DNA of 64,000 bases from Phaeobacter gallaeciensis (GTDB taxonomy: Bacteria; Pseudomonadota; Alphaproteobacteria; Rhodobacterales; Rhodobacteraceae), in the NCBI RefSeq assembly GCF_001678945.1, contig NZ_CP015124.1, positions 372,001 to 436,000 of the forward strand, in the 5' to 3' direction. Every line of letters starts with the position of its first letter. The stretch's first letter is position 1. A program made the position numbers and the translations under genes. Below are positions 1-8,773 of this stretch, piece by piece. The notes below the pieces were generated by a model. It saw only the letters and a list, made by a program, of their open reading frames with translations. It was not told the origin of the DNA and made no database searches.

Positions 1-1084
1 GACCCGGAAAGACTGGCAGGCACGCAAGGAAAACTCACCAAAGGCAGCGGAGTTCGACGCGGCCATGGCCCCGCCGGATGCAGAGGCGCTACACGCCGCG
101 ATCACCGCCTACAAGGCCCGCCTCAGCGCCGATGCGCAAAAGGTCGCGACCCGCAAGGCCTCCGAAATGGCGCTGGAGGTGGTCAATGCCACCCTGCCCA
201 ACAGCGTGGGCGGCTCGGCGGACCTCACGGGATCGAACAACACCCGCAGCAGCGCCATGCGCCCGGTGACGGCACAAGATTTCAGCGGCGATTACATCCA
301 TTACGGCATCCGCGAACACGCCATGGCCGCCGCGATGAACGGCATCGCCCTGCACGGCGGGTTCAGAACCTATGGCGGTACTTTCCTCGCCTTTGCCGAT
401 TACTGCCGCCCCGCCATGCGGCTCTCGGCCCTGATGGGGGTGCCCGTCACATACGTGATGACCCATGATTCCATCGGCCTTGGCGAGGATGGCCCCACGC
501 ATCAGCCGGTGGAAACCATCGCCTCGCTGCGTGCAATGCCGAACATGAATGTGATCCGCCCCGCCGATGCGGTGGAAACCGCCGAAGCCTGGGAAATGGC
601 GGCCACTTCGGACACCACCCCCACGGTCTTATGCCTGTCGCGCCAAGGCCTGCCCACCCTGCGCCGCAACCACAGCGCCGAAAACCTGACTGCACGCGGC
701 GCCTATCTACTGCGCGGCGGCGGCGCGCGGGACGTGACCCTGATCGCCACCGGATCGGAAGTGGAAATCGCCATGGAAGCCGCCGACCTGTTGGAAGCAG
801 GCGGTATCCGGGCCGCCGTTGTCTCTGCCCCCTGTTTCGAGGCCTTCGCCGCCCAATCCCCGGACTACCGCGCCGCCGTGCGTGGCAGCGCGCCCCGGGT
901 CGGCGTCGAGGCCGCCATACGCCAGGGCTGGGAGCTGTTCCTGGAACGTAGCGACGGCTTCATCGGGATGAGTGGCTTTGGCGCCTCCGCCCCCGCCGAG
1001 GAGCTTTACCGCCACTTCAACATAACGGCTGAGGCCATTGCCGCCTCGGCCCGCCGACAGATCGAGAAAAGGACGAAGGCATGA
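1..1084 (+). CDS. tkt: Transketolase, C-terminal part (gene starts before the window)
   Basis: Transketolase moves two-carbon ketol units between sugar phosphates in the pentose phosphate and Calvin-type cycles, using thiamine diphosphate. The reading frame is open from the first base (first full codon at base 2), so the N-terminal half lies upstream. The visible part contains the pyrimidine-binding domain, including [11 protein letters not shown] with its conserved Glu, the [10 protein letters not shown] stretch and [18 protein letters not shown], followed by the transketolase C-terminal domain. Its stop overlaps the GAPDH start in an ATGA, which implies translational coupling. Because the next five genes are Calvin/glycolytic enzymes, it could equally be named cbbT. 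Family assignment is certain; the symbol depends on what lies upstream. Confidence 0.96.
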   Translation, partial: TRKDWQARKENSPKAAEFDAAMAPPDAEALHAAITAYKARLSADAQKVATRKASEMALEVVNATLPNSVGGSADLTGSNNTRSSAMRPVTAQDFSGDYIHYGIREHAMAAAMNGIALHGGFRTYGGTFLAFADYCRPAMRLSALMGVPVTYVMTHDSIGLGEDGPTHQPVETIASLRAMPNMNVIRPADAVETAEAWEMAATSDTTPTVLCLSRQGLPTLRRNHSAENLTARGAYLLRGGGARDVTLIATGSEVEIAMEAADLLEAGGIRAAVVSAPCFEAFAAQSPDYRAAVRGSAPRVGVEAAIRQGWELFLERSDGFIGMSGFGASAPAEELYRHFNITAEAIAASARRQIEKRTKA

Positions 1085-2082
1085 CCACGAAAGTCGCCAT
1101 CAACGGCTTTGGCCGCATCGGACGCTGCACCCTGGCCCATATCATCGAAAGCGGTCGCAACGACATCGAGGTGGTGAAGATAAACGCCACCGGCCCGATT
1201 GAAACCAACGCGCATCTTCTGCGCTATGACAGCGTACACGGGCGATTTCCGCATCCGGTTGCGGTCAATGACGACACGCTGGATCTGGGCCGTGGCCCGA
1301 TCAAGGTCTTCTCCACCTACAATCCCGAGGAACTCGACTGGGATGGTGTCGATGTGGTGCTGGAATGTTCCGGTGTCTTCAATTCCAAGGAGCAATCCTC
1401 GGTCCACCTGAAACAGGGCGCGCGCAAGGTGCTGATCTCGGCCCCCGCCAAGAACGCCGACCGCACCGTGGTTTACGGCGTCAATCACCGCGATCTGCGC
1501 AGCGATGAGTTGGTGGTTTCCAACGGCTCCTGCACCACCAACTGCCTTGCACCGCTGGCCAAGGTTCTGAATGACGCCATCGGCATCGACAGCGGCATTG
1601 TCACCACGGTGCATTCCTATACAGGCGATCAGCCCACGCTGGATCGGCGCCACAAGGATCTCTATCGCGCCCGTGCGGCCTCGATGTCGATGATCCCCAC
1701 CTCCACAGGTGCGGCCAAGGCCATTGGGGAGGTTCTGCCGGAACTCTCGGGCCGTCTGGATGGATCCGCCATTCGGGTGCCCACCCCGAATGTATCAGCC
1801 GTCGATCTCACTTTCATGGCGGGTCGCGATGTGACCGAGGACGAGGTGAACGCAATCATGGCCGAGGCCGCGGCAGGCAACATGCAGCAGATCATCAGCT
1901 ACGAGACCGAGCCGAAGGTCTCGATCGATTACAACCACGACAGCCATTCCTGCAATTTCGCCGCCGACCAGACCAAGGTTCTGGGCGCGCGTCTGGTGCG
2001 GGTGATGGCCTGGTATGACAACGAATGGGGCTTTTCCTGCCGCATGGCGGATACGGCCAATGCCATGGGGAGACTTCAGTGA
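1081..2082 (+). CDS. gap: Glyceraldehyde-3-phosphate dehydrogenase, type I
   Basis: Catalyses the phosphorylating oxidation of glyceraldehyde 3-phosphate, or the reverse reduction of 1,3-bisphosphoglycerate. The Rossmann motif INGFGRIGR is at the N-terminus. The catalytic cysteine is Cys151 in SNGSCTTNC, with His178 in [11 protein letters not shown]. The length of 333 aa is normal. The position normally held by the NAD-selective Asp after the second strand reads INATG (residues 34-38), so Ala36 replaces Asp; relaxed or NADP-preferring coenzyme use is possible (inference). The start overlaps the transketolase stop by 4 bp, and the pgk start overlaps its own stop. Could also be called cbbG. Confidence 0.96.
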   Translation: MTTKVAINGFGRIGRCTLAHIIESGRNDIEVVKINATGPIETNAHLLRYDSVHGRFPHPVAVNDDTLDLGRGPIKVFSTYNPEELDWDGVDVVLECSGVFNSKEQSSVHLKQGARKVLISAPAKNADRTVVYGVNHRDLRSDELVVSNGSCTTNCLAPLAKVLNDAIGIDSGIVTTVHSYTGDQPTLDRRHKDLYRARAASMSMIPTSTGAAKAIGEVLPELSGRLDGSAIRVPTPNVSAVDLTFMAGRDVTEDEVNAIMAEAAAGNMQQIISYETEPKVSIDYNHDSHSCNFAADQTKVLGARLVRVMAWYDNEWGFSCRMADTANAMGRLQ

Positions 2083-3293
2083 TGGACCTGCCGCAGATTG
2101 ACACATCCTCGGTCAAGGGCCGCCGCATCCTTGTGCGCGCCGACCTCAACGTGCCGATGAATGAGGACGGCACGGTCAGCGATGACACCCGCATTCGCCG
2201 CTTTGCCGATGGGATGAAGCCCCTGCTGGCCGCAGGCGCGCGGCTGGTGATCCTGACCCACTTTGGCCGCCCCGAGCCGGGCGCCGAGGCCGGGCCGCAT
2301 TCCGTCGAACCGCTGATACCAGCACTGGCACAGGCGCTGGGCCGCCCGGTCCGCTTCTGCCCGCACCTAATCGGAGAAGAGCCAGTCGCCCGCAGCCGGG
2401 GTCTGACGGATGGCACGGTCATGCTCTGCGAGAACCTGCGCCTGCATGCCGGGGAAACCGCCAATGACCTTGCCTTTGCCGCGCAGGTGGCCAAGCTTGG
2501 CGATATCTACATGAACGATGCCTTCTCCTGCGCCCATCGTGCCCATGCTTCGACCGAAGCCTTGGCGCATCTGCTGCCCGCCGTGGCAGGCCCGCTGATG
2601 ATCGAAGAGATCGCCGCACTGTCCGCAGCGCTGGAATGCCCCAAGCGCCCGGCTGTGGCGGTGGTGGGCGGCGCTAAGGTCTCCAGCAAGATCGCAGTGC
2701 TGAAGAACCTGGTTCAGAAGGTCGATCACATCATCATCGGCGGCGGCATGGCGAACACGTTTCTTTTCGCCGATGGCGCGCCCATGGGGCGCTCGCTGCA
2801 CGAGGCCGACCAGATCGACACGGTGCGGGAAATCCACGCGCTGGCCAAAAAGGCAGGCTGCACCCTGCATCTGCCCGAGGATGTGGTGGCCGCCTATGAT
2901 TTTGCCGCCGGTGCAGCCCATGACATCACCCCGGCAGATGCCTGCCCCGAGAACGCGATGATCCTCGATGCGGGACCGCGCGCGCTGAAACGGTTCCAGT
3001 CGGTACTCACCTCCTGTAAGACGATCCTGTGGAACGGGCCCTTGGGGGCGTTTGAACTCTCTCCCTTTGACCTTGCGACCCGGCACCTGGCACAGACCGC
3101 AGCCGATCTGACCCGGCAAGGGCTGGCTGTTTCTGTCGCAGGTGGCGGGGATACGGTTGCGGCCCTGAACATGGCCGGTGTATCTGGCGATTTCACATAT
3201 GTCTCCTCCGCCGGGGGGGCTTTTCTGGAATGGCTGGAGGGTAAGACGCTCCCCGGCATTGCGGCGCTGCAAGGCGCGGCAGAAGCGGCCTAA
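2082..3293 (+). CDS. pgk: Phosphoglycerate kinase
   Basis: Transfers phosphate between 1,3-bisphosphoglycerate and ADP. RADLNVPM near the N-terminus is the classic PGK signature and GDIYMNDAFSCAHR follows; the C-terminal nucleotide domain carries the GGGDTVAA loop. I chose the ATG at 2082, which overlaps the gap stop (TGATG) and is preceded by GGGGAGA, giving 403 aa, close to the family norm. The longer upstream extension in the same frame runs inside gap and is not believable. It sits between gap and fba in the operon, so glyceraldehyde-3-phosphate to 3-phosphoglycerate interconversion is co-expressed. Confidence 0.97.
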   Translation: MDLPQIDTSSVKGRRILVRADLNVPMNEDGTVSDDTRIRRFADGMKPLLAAGARLVILTHFGRPEPGAEAGPHSVEPLIPALAQALGRPVRFCPHLIGEEPVARSRGLTDGTVMLCENLRLHAGETANDLAFAAQVAKLGDIYMNDAFSCAHRAHASTEALAHLLPAVAGPLMIEEIAALSAALECPKRPAVAVVGGAKVSSKIAVLKNLVQKVDHIIIGGGMANTFLFADGAPMGRSLHEADQIDTVREIHALAKKAGCTLHLPEDVVAAYDFAAGAAHDITPADACPENAMILDAGPRALKRFQSVLTSCKTILWNGPLGAFELSPFDLATRHLAQTAADLTRQGLAVSVAGGGDTVAALNMAGVSGDFTYVSSAGGAFLEWLEGKTLPGIAALQGAAEAA

Positions 3294-3302
3294 GAGGTTT
3301 TC

Positions 3303-4358
3303 ATGGCACTTATCACTCTTCGTCAACTGCTCGACCATGCCGCCGAACACGGCTATGGCGTGCCCGCCTTCAACATCAACAACATGGAGCAGGGTCTGGC
3401 GATCCTGAAGGCCGCCGCGAAATGCGACAGCCCGGTGATCCTGCAGGCCAGCCGCGGCGCGCGCTCTTATGCGGGCGACATCATGCTGCGCCACATGATC
3501 CAGGCGCTGGTGGAAATGTACCCCCATATCCCGATCTGCATGCATCAGGACCATGGCAACAACGAACAGACCTGCCTGTCGGCGATCCGCCACGGCTTTA
3601 CCAGCGTGATGATGGATGGCTCGCTTGAGGCGGACATGAAGACGCCGGCATCTTACGACTACAACGTCGAGATCACCGAGCGCGTCTCGCGCATGGCCCA
3701 TTGGGTTGGCGCCTCGGTCGAAGGCGAGCTGGGCGTGCTTGGCTCGCTGGAAACCGGAGAAGCGGGCGAAGAGGACGGTTCGGGCGCGGTGGGCAAGCTC
3801 TCTCAGGAACAGCTTCTGACCGATCCCGATCAGGCCAAGGATTTCGTGGCGAAATCCCAGGTCGATGCGCTTGCCATCGCCTGCGGCACCAGCCACGGCG
3901 CCTATAAGTTCAGCCGCAAGCCCACCGGCGATATCCTGGCGATCAGCCAGATCGAGGCGATCCACGCCAAGATCCCCAATGTGCATCTGGTGATGCACGG
4001 CTCCTCCTCCGTGCCGCAGTACCTTCAGGACCTGATCAACGAATACGGCGGCGAGATGCCCCAAACCTATGGCGTGCCGGTCGAAGAGATCGAGCGCGGC
4101 ATCAAGTCGGGCGTGCGCAAGGTCAATATCGACACGGATAACCGCATGGCGATCACCGGCCAGTTCCGCAAGGTCGCGCAGGAAAAACCGACCGAGTTCG
4201 ACCCGCGCAAGTTCACCATCCCCGCGATGGAAGAGATGGAAAAACTCTGCCTTGACCGTTTTGAACGCTTCGGCACCGCGGGCAATGCCGCGAAGATCAC
4301 GCCGATCGATCTGGATGAGATGGCAAAACGCTACGGCAGCGGTGCGCTGGCGGTCTGA
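3303..4358 (+). CDS. fba: Fructose-bisphosphate aldolase, class II (Calvin subtype)
   Basis: Zn-dependent aldolase that condenses dihydroxyacetone phosphate with glyceraldehyde 3-phosphate (also sedoheptulose bisphosphate in CbbA relatives). Metal and catalytic motifs are visible: [40 protein letters not shown] and KVNIDTD. The 351-aa length and the acidic [16 protein letters not shown] loop match the class IIB 'cbbA' group rather than E. coli FbaA. The start lies 9 bp after the pgk stop, preceded by AAGAGGTTTTC. It is followed by a strong UUCG hairpin before rpe. Product is certain; the cbbA label is inference from the neighbours. Confidence 0.96.
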   Translation: MALITLRQLLDHAAEHGYGVPAFNINNMEQGLAILKAAAKCDSPVILQASRGARSYAGDIMLRHMIQALVEMYPHIPICMHQDHGNNEQTCLSAIRHGFTSVMMDGSLEADMKTPASYDYNVEITERVSRMAHWVGASVEGELGVLGSLETGEAGEEDGSGAVGKLSQEQLLTDPDQAKDFVAKSQVDALAIACGTSHGAYKFSRKPTGDILAISQIEAIHAKIPNVHLVMHGSSSVPQYLQDLINEYGGEMPQTYGVPVEEIERGIKSGVRKVNIDTDNRMAITGQFRKVAQEKPTEFDPRKFTIPAMEEMEKLCLDRFERFGTAGNAAKITPIDLDEMAKRYGSGALAV

Positions 4359-4382
4359 TCTCTCCCGCGCGAAGCGAATCCG

Positions 4383-4400
4383 GGGGGCGTTCGCGCCCCC
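4383..4400 (+). other. Intergenic UUCG-tetraloop hairpin between fba and rpe
   Basis: A perfect 7-bp stem (GGGGGCG/CGCCCCC) closes a TTCG loop, one of the most stable RNA tetraloops. It is not followed by a T-run, so full rho-independent termination is unlikely. It lies inside a same-strand operon and could stabilise the upstream tkt-gap-pgk-fba message or attenuate the downstream rpe-cbbY part. The role is inference. Confidence 0.6.
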
Positions 4401-4429
4401 TGCCCCTCCCCGATATGACGAGGCTCCCG

Positions 4430-5113
4430 ATGTCCTTTGACCGCAGCGTGAAGATCGCGCCCTCCATCCTCTCTGCCGATTTCGCCAACTTCGGCCAGGA
4501 GATTCAGGCAATCGAGGCCGAAGGCGCAGACTGGGTGCATGTTGACGTGATGGATGGTCACTTCGTCCCCAACCTCACCTTTGGCCCGATGGCCGTCAAA
4601 GCCTTCCGCCCGCATGTGAAAACCGTGATGGACGTACACCTGATGATCGCGCCCGTCGATCCCTATATCGAGGCCTACGCCGATGCGGGCGCTGACGTTC
4701 TGACCGCCCATATCGAAGCAGGTCCGCATATTCACCGCACCCTGCAGGCCATTCGCGCATCGGGCATGAAGGCGGGCGTTGCCCTCAATCCCGGCACCCC
4801 GGCCGAGGCGGTGGCGCATCTTCTGGACCTCACCGATCTGATCTGCGTGATGACGGTGAACCCCGGTTTTGGCGGGCAGAAGTTCATCGACATGACGGGC
4901 AAGATCATCGCCCTGCGCCAGATGATCGGCGACCGCCCCGTGCATATCGAGATCGATGGCGGCGTTGATCCCACCACCGCCCCCAAGGTGCGCGCGGCAG
5001 GTGCCGATGTGCTGGTGGCGGGATCGGCGGTCTTCAAGGGCGGCTCGGTCGACAACACGGGCGTCTATGGCAACAATATCCGCGCCATCCGCGCGGCGGC
5101 CAATGCCGCTTGA
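4430..5113 (+). CDS. rpe: Ribulose-phosphate 3-epimerase
   Basis: Interconverts ribulose 5-phosphate and xylulose 5-phosphate. The TIM-barrel signatures are present: APSILSADFANFG, VDVMDGHFVPNLTFGP, MTVNPGFGGQKF and EIDGGVD. I prefer the ATG at 4430 because GAGG sits 6 bp upstream of it; an in-frame ATG at 4415 lacks a ribosome site and would add five residues. This gives 227 aa, the usual length. The 3' end overlaps the cbbY start by 11 bp. It supplies the regeneration arm together with transketolase upstream, hence cbbE is an alternative name. Confidence 0.95.
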   Translation: MSFDRSVKIAPSILSADFANFGQEIQAIEAEGADWVHVDVMDGHFVPNLTFGPMAVKAFRPHVKTVMDVHLMIAPVDPYIEAYADAGADVLTAHIEAGPHIHRTLQAIRASGMKAGVALNPGTPAEAVAHLLDLTDLICVMTVNPGFGGQKFIDMTGKIIALRQMIGDRPVHIEIDGGVDPTTAPKVRAAGADVLVAGSAVFKGGSVDNTGVYGNNIRAIRAAANAA

Positions 5114-5807
5114 GGCGCTGATCTTTGATGTGGACGGCACCCTTGCGGAAACCGAGGAGCTGCACCGGCGCGCCTTCAACGAGACATTCGCCAAAGAAGG
5201 CCTCGACTGGAATTGGAGCCGGAACGACTACCGCCGCCTGCTCCAGACCACCGGCGGCAAGAAACGTATCGCCCACCATATGCGTGACCTGAGTCTTGCG
5301 TCCGACGCTATCGACATTCCCGCGCTGCACAGGGCCAAAACGGATCGCTATGTGCGCCTGATGGGCGACGGCGGATTGCAGCTGCGCCCCGGCATTGCGG
5401 GTTTAATCGCAACGGCATGCTCTGCCGGGCTGACGGTAGCCATTGCCACCACCACCAGCCGCCCCAATGTCGACGCCCTTTGCTATGCCTGTTTCGGCGC
5501 GCCTGCCGACAGTCTTTTCCCGGTCATTGCCTGCGGCGATGAGGTCGCTGCCAAGAAACCCGCCCCGGATGTCTATGAGCTGGCCTTGAAACGTCTGCAC
5601 ATCGCCCCGGAAAACGCCCTTGCGTTTGAGGACAGCAGCAACGGGTTACGCAGCGCCGACGCCGCCGGACTGGCCTGTATCGTCACCCCGTCGGTCTACA
5701 CAGGCGACGATGATTTCACCGGCGCCGAATGCGTGGTCCCGGATGTCACTCACCTCGGCGGCATTGAGGCGCTCGCACCCCTTCTGCCCACGCCGCGAAC
5801 CGACTGA
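5103..5807 (+). CDS. cbbY: CbbY-type HAD phosphatase
   Basis: HAD-family sugar-phosphate phosphatase. Rhodobacter CbbY removes phosphate from xylulose-1,5-bisphosphate, a RuBisCO inhibitor. The nucleophile motif LIFDVDGTLAETEELHRRAF begins at residue 5, followed by the characteristic TTGGKKRIAHH, the ATTTSRPN Thr/Ser motif and the KKPAPDVY Lys motif, ending with FEDSSNGLRSA acid residues. The order and wording of these motifs match CbbY rather than generic Gph. The 234-aa frame starts inside the end of rpe. Its presence suggests that a RuBisCO-linked cycle exists or existed in this lineage; no RuBisCO gene is visible here. Confidence 0.88.
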   Translation: MPLEALIFDVDGTLAETEELHRRAFNETFAKEGLDWNWSRNDYRRLLQTTGGKKRIAHHMRDLSLASDAIDIPALHRAKTDRYVRLMGDGGLQLRPGIAGLIATACSAGLTVAIATTTSRPNVDALCYACFGAPADSLFPVIACGDEVAAKKPAPDVYELALKRLHIAPENALAFEDSSNGLRSADAAGLACIVTPSVYTGDDDFTGAECVVPDVTHLGGIEALAPLLPTPRTD

Positions 5808-5822
5808 CAAAAGGAACCGATC

Positions 5823-6380
5823 ATGGCTGTCTCCCCTCCTGTTTGCGATTTCGGCTGGCGCGCGCCAGATTTCCGCCTGACCGGCACCAATGGCAAGATC
5901 TACAGCCTTGCGGATATCGCTGGTCCCAAGGGCACGCTGGTGATGTTCATCTGCAATCACTGCCCCTATGTGATCGCGGTTCTGGACCGGATTGAGCGTG
6001 ACGCGCGCGATCTCCAAGAGCTGGGCATCGGTGTCGCGGCGATCTGCGCCAACGACCCGGTCGCCTATCCCCAGGACAGTTTTGAAAACATGGCGGCGCT
6101 GGCCCGTGACCGTGGATTCACCTTTCCCTATTTGCATGACGTGGACCAAACCGTCGCTCGCAGCTGGAATGCCGCCTGCACACCGGATTTCTTTGGCTTC
6201 AACGCCGCAGGCGCGCTGCAGTACCGGGGCCGCCTCGATGCATCGGGGCGCAATCCGGCGCCGGAAGGCGCCCGGCGCGAATTGTTTGAGGCCATGCGAC
6301 AGGTCGCAGACACCGGCCAGGGCCCGGCGGATCAAGTGCCGTCGATGGGCTGTTCGATCAAATGGAAGGATCCCGCATGA
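5823..6380 (+). CDS. Redoxin/thioredoxin-like protein (CNHCPYV type)
   Basis: Redoxin-fold protein of 185 aa in the AhpC/TSA-redoxin family that carries a CxxC motif at Cys44-Cys47 in MFICNHCPYV. It has no signal peptide, so it is cytoplasmic. The family is widely annotated 'thioredoxin family protein' and no substrate is established. It lies between cbbY (15 bp upstream) and the phosphoglycolate phosphatase gene, whose start overlaps its stop by 4 bp. Co-translation with carbon-cycle enzymes raises the possibility of redox protection or control of them, but that is inference. AAAGGAACC precedes the start. Confidence 0.85.
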   Translation: MAVSPPVCDFGWRAPDFRLTGTNGKIYSLADIAGPKGTLVMFICNHCPYVIAVLDRIERDARDLQELGIGVAAICANDPVAYPQDSFENMAALARDRGFTFPYLHDVDQTVARSWNAACTPDFFGFNAAGALQYRGRLDASGRNPAPEGARRELFEAMRQVADTGQGPADQVPSMGCSIKWKDPA

Positions 6381-7048
6381 GCCGCGCAATCGTTTTCGAC
6401 CTTGACGGAACGCTGGTGGACAGCGCCGCCGACATCCACGCCGCCGTGACCCAGATGCTGACAGAGTTTGGCAAGCCGCCGCTGACACTTGCGCGGGTGA
6501 CCAGCTTTATCGGCAATGGCATACCGAACCTTGTCCGGCTGGTCATGCGCGACGGCGGCATCCCCGAAGCAGATGAGAACCTCGCCATCACCCGGATGAT
6601 GGCGTATTACGCAGCGCATCCCGCCGACCTGTCGCAGCCCTACCCGGGCGTGACCGACTGCCTTACGCGCCTGCAGGAGGCTGGCATTCGCCTTGGCGTA
6701 TGTACCAACAAATTCCGGGCCCCGGCGCTGCAGATCCTCGAAGCACTGGATCTGATGCAATATTTCGAGGTCGTCGTAGGCGGTGATACTCTGCCCGTCC
6801 GAAAACCCGACCCGGCCCCCTTGCACCACGCCTTTGAAGCCCTGGGCGGGACCTCGCGCATGTATGCGGGCGACAGCGAGGTCGATGCAGAGACAGCGCA
6901 GCGGGCGAGCATCGACTTTGCCCTTTTCACGCAGGGATACCGGAAAACCCCGGTGGATCAGCTGGTCACGGCCTGCACCTTCGACGCCTTCCGGAATCTG
7001 CCCGCTATCGCAGACCGCGTCATGACGGTCAAAGCCGGGTCGGTCTGA
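6377..7048 (+). CDS. gph: Phosphoglycolate phosphatase
   Basis: HAD hydrolase that removes phosphate from 2-phosphoglycolate. IVFDLDGTLVDSAADIH is the nucleophile motif typical of Gph, followed by the alpha-helical cap (FIGNGIPNLVRLVM), GVCTNKF (motif II), RKPDPAPL (motif III Lys) and YAGDSEVDAETAQRA (motif IV). I chose the ATG at 6377, which overlaps the redoxin stop and has AAGGA 6 bp upstream; an in-frame ATG at 6362 has no ribosome site. The protein is 223 aa. In autotroph operons this gene is called cbbZ. It is the last gene of the carbon-metabolism operon. Confidence 0.92.
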   Translation: MSRAIVFDLDGTLVDSAADIHAAVTQMLTEFGKPPLTLARVTSFIGNGIPNLVRLVMRDGGIPEADENLAITRMMAYYAAHPADLSQPYPGVTDCLTRLQEAGIRLGVCTNKFRAPALQILEALDLMQYFEVVVGGDTLPVRKPDPAPLHHAFEALGGTSRMYAGDSEVDAETAQRASIDFALFTQGYRKTPVDQLVTACTFDAFRNLPAIADRVMTVKAGSV

Positions 7049-7075
7049 CCTGCCCCCCAGCCGCGCCCGGCAGGT
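7048..7075. terminator. Hairpin between convergent gph and lysR genes
   Basis: ACCTGCC and GGCAGGT form a 7-bp stem around a C-rich loop, at the point where the plus-strand operon and the minus-strand regulator converge. There is no good T-run on either side, so this is only a candidate terminator. Confidence 0.4.
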
Positions 7076-7078
7076 GCT

Positions 7079-7963
7079 TCACCCGCCAAATGCCCCGGCC
7101 AGATGATCGATCAGCGCCCTGATGCGCGTGGTCAGATGCCTGTTGGGCGGGTAGACCGCATAAAGCGGCATATTCACCGTGCCCCGATCCGCAAAAAGCT
7201 GCTTCAGCTCGCCGCTCTCCAGAAATGGGCGTGCCGCGTATTCCGGCACCCGGCCAATGCCCCGCCCCAGCGCTGCCATATTGACCACCGCGCGGGGGGA
7301 ATTCGCCCTGAAATCCCCAGTGACCGTGACCGCGATCTGACGACGCCCCTGGCTGAAGGTCCAGACCTCTGGCTGCGACGAGGCCGTCATCAGCAGGCAA
7401 TTATGTGTCGACAGCGCGTGGGGTTCCTTTGGCTCGCCATGGGCCGCGAGATAGTTGGGCGATGCGGCCACGACCACCGGCATGTCGGTCAGCTTGCGCG
7501 CAACCAGCGAGGAATCCTTCAGCGTGCCGAACCGCACCGCAAGATCGACGCCTTCCTCAAGGATCGAAATATGCTGGTCAGAGAGCACAAGTTCGATCCG
7601 CACATCCGGATGCGCAGTTTGGAACGGCTGTAGCGCCTGCACCAATTCGCGGCTACCAAGCCCGGTCGGGGCCGTGATGCGGATCGGACCGACAAGCTGC
7701 TGCTGGCGCTGCTGCACCACGTCCTCCAGCTCTTCGAACTGATCAAGCAGGGCGATGCAGCGTTCCAGATAGGCCTGTCCGGTGTCGGTCAGAGTGACGC
7801 TGCGCGTGGTCCGGTGCAGCAATTGCGCGTCCAGTCTTTCCTCAAGCCGGGCCACATATTTGCTGGCCAGTTTGGTGCTGATCCCCACCTGCCGGGCACC
7901 CGCGGTAAAAGAGCGTTGCGCCGCCACGGCAGCAAAGGTGCGCATACAATCCAGCGTGTCCAT
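7079..7963 (-). CDS. LysR-family transcriptional regulator
   Basis: A 294-aa LysR regulator. The N-terminal winged helix-turn-helix is clear (MRTFAAVAAQRSFTAGARQVGIS...KYVARLEERLDAQLLHRTTRSVTLTDTG, residues about 7-64), followed by the periplasmic-binding-like effector domain (residues about 90-290). The minus-strand start has AAGGAA upstream. It is divergent from a glutathione S-transferase gene 144 bp away, the normal arrangement for a LysR protein and its target. It converges on gph, so it is not obviously a CbbR. The effector is unknown. Confidence 0.92.
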   Translation of the reverse strand: MDTLDCMRTFAAVAAQRSFTAGARQVGISTKLASKYVARLEERLDAQLLHRTTRSVTLTDTGQAYLERCIALLDQFEELEDVVQQRQQQLVGPIRITAPTGLGSRELVQALQPFQTAHPDVRIELVLSDQHISILEEGVDLAVRFGTLKDSSLVARKLTDMPVVVAASPNYLAAHGEPKEPHALSTHNCLLMTASSQPEVWTFSQGRRQIAVTVTGDFRANSPRAVVNMAALGRGIGRVPEYAARPFLESGELKQLFADRGTVNMPLYAVYPPNRHLTTRIRALIDHLAGAFGG

Positions 7964-8107
7964 TCTACGGAGTTCCTTGCATATTCTTTGCCGTCAATTC
8001 GTACATTATACTTCGTCAATTTCACCGGTTATCCTCACAATATGGCGAGTTTACCTTTGCCTTGTCCATAAGCCGCACAGGCATCAGACCAAGGAAGGAA
8101 ACCCCAA
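7964..8107. promoter_or_regulatory. Divergent control region between lysR and gst
   Basis: This 144-bp spacer must hold the promoters of both divergent genes. It is richer in A/T than its surroundings. It contains GTACATTATAC (about 8001-8011), an inverted repeat with 3-bp arms, flanked by ATTCGT and CTTCGT half-repeats, which may be the LysR site. The ribosome site AAGGAAGGAAA precedes gst. The operator assignment is tentative. Confidence 0.4.
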
Positions 8108-8728
8108 ATGTCCAATTCAATCCGTATTCACGGCTTCCCGCTCTCCGGCCACTCCCACCGAGTAGAGCTGCTTGCGAACCTCGCCGGCATCGCACATGAG
8201 GTCATCACCGTTGACCTCGCCGCAGGCGCCCACAAGGAAGAGCCGTTCCTGTCGCTGAATCCCGCCGGTCAGGTCCCGGTGATCGAAGACGGTGACACCG
8301 TGATCGCTGACTCCAACGCCATCCTGGTCTACCTGGCGCGCAAATACGCACCGTCCTTCCTGCCCACCGATCCGGTGCTGGAAGCCGAGGTGCAGAAATT
8401 CCTCAGCCTGGCAGCTGGCGAAATTGCTTTTGGCCCGGCAGCAGCCCGTCTGATCAACGTCTTCAACGCACCCTTTGACGCAGAATTCTGCGCGGCAACC
8501 GCCGCCACCGTCTTTGGCAAGATCGAGGCGCATATGGAAGGCCGTGAATTCCTGGTGGGCACCGAGCCGACCATCGCCGACATCGCCATCTATTCCTATA
8601 GCGCGCATGCGCCCGAAGGTGGCATCTCGCTGGAAGCCTACCCGAACCTGCGTCGCCTGCTGGCCAATATCGAAGGTCTGAAAGGCTTCAAAGCCATGCC
8701 CGTGACCAAGGTCGGCCTCGCAGCCTGA
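8108..8728 (+). CDS. Glutathione S-transferase family protein
   Basis: A 206-aa soluble glutathione S-transferase. The N-terminal thioredoxin-fold domain has HGFPLSGHSHRVELLANLAG, the NPAGQVPVIEDGDTVIADSNAILVYLARKY segment (cis-Pro and Glu/Asp-Ser glutathione site), and the C-terminal helical domain has the EFLVGTEPTIADIAIYSY N-capping box. Substrate is unknown; such proteins conjugate or reduce electrophiles. It is divergent from a LysR regulator that probably controls it. The start is fixed by a strong AAGGAAGGAAA site. Confidence 0.93.
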   Translation: MSNSIRIHGFPLSGHSHRVELLANLAGIAHEVITVDLAAGAHKEEPFLSLNPAGQVPVIEDGDTVIADSNAILVYLARKYAPSFLPTDPVLEAEVQKFLSLAAGEIAFGPAAARLINVFNAPFDAEFCAATAATVFGKIEAHMEGREFLVGTEPTIADIAIYSYSAHAPEGGISLEAYPNLRRLLANIEGLKGFKAMPVTKVGLAA

Positions 8729-8730
8729 TT

Positions 8731-8773
8731 GGGGTGGCCGTGGCGTCTATATCGGCGTGGCGCCACGGCCCCC
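8731..8773 (+). terminator. Strong hairpin downstream of gst
   Basis: A perfect 10-bp stem, GGCCGTGGCG (8736-8745) with CGCCACGGCC (8761-8770), is extended by GGG/CCC beyond one unpaired base. It begins 2 bp after the gst stop. No T-run follows, so it may protect the 3' end or act with Rho. The rest of 8774-8969 shows no convincing gene. Confidence 0.5.

Noticed and set aside
2367-4511. A 714-codon open frame on the minus strand across pgk and fba.
   Set aside because: It is antisense to two certain genes, follows their third-position GC pattern, and shows no family motif.
5103-5113. The 11-bp overlap of rpe and cbbY as a possible frameshift fusion.
   Set aside because: Both proteins have complete, normal ends; overlaps of this size are usual in tight operons.
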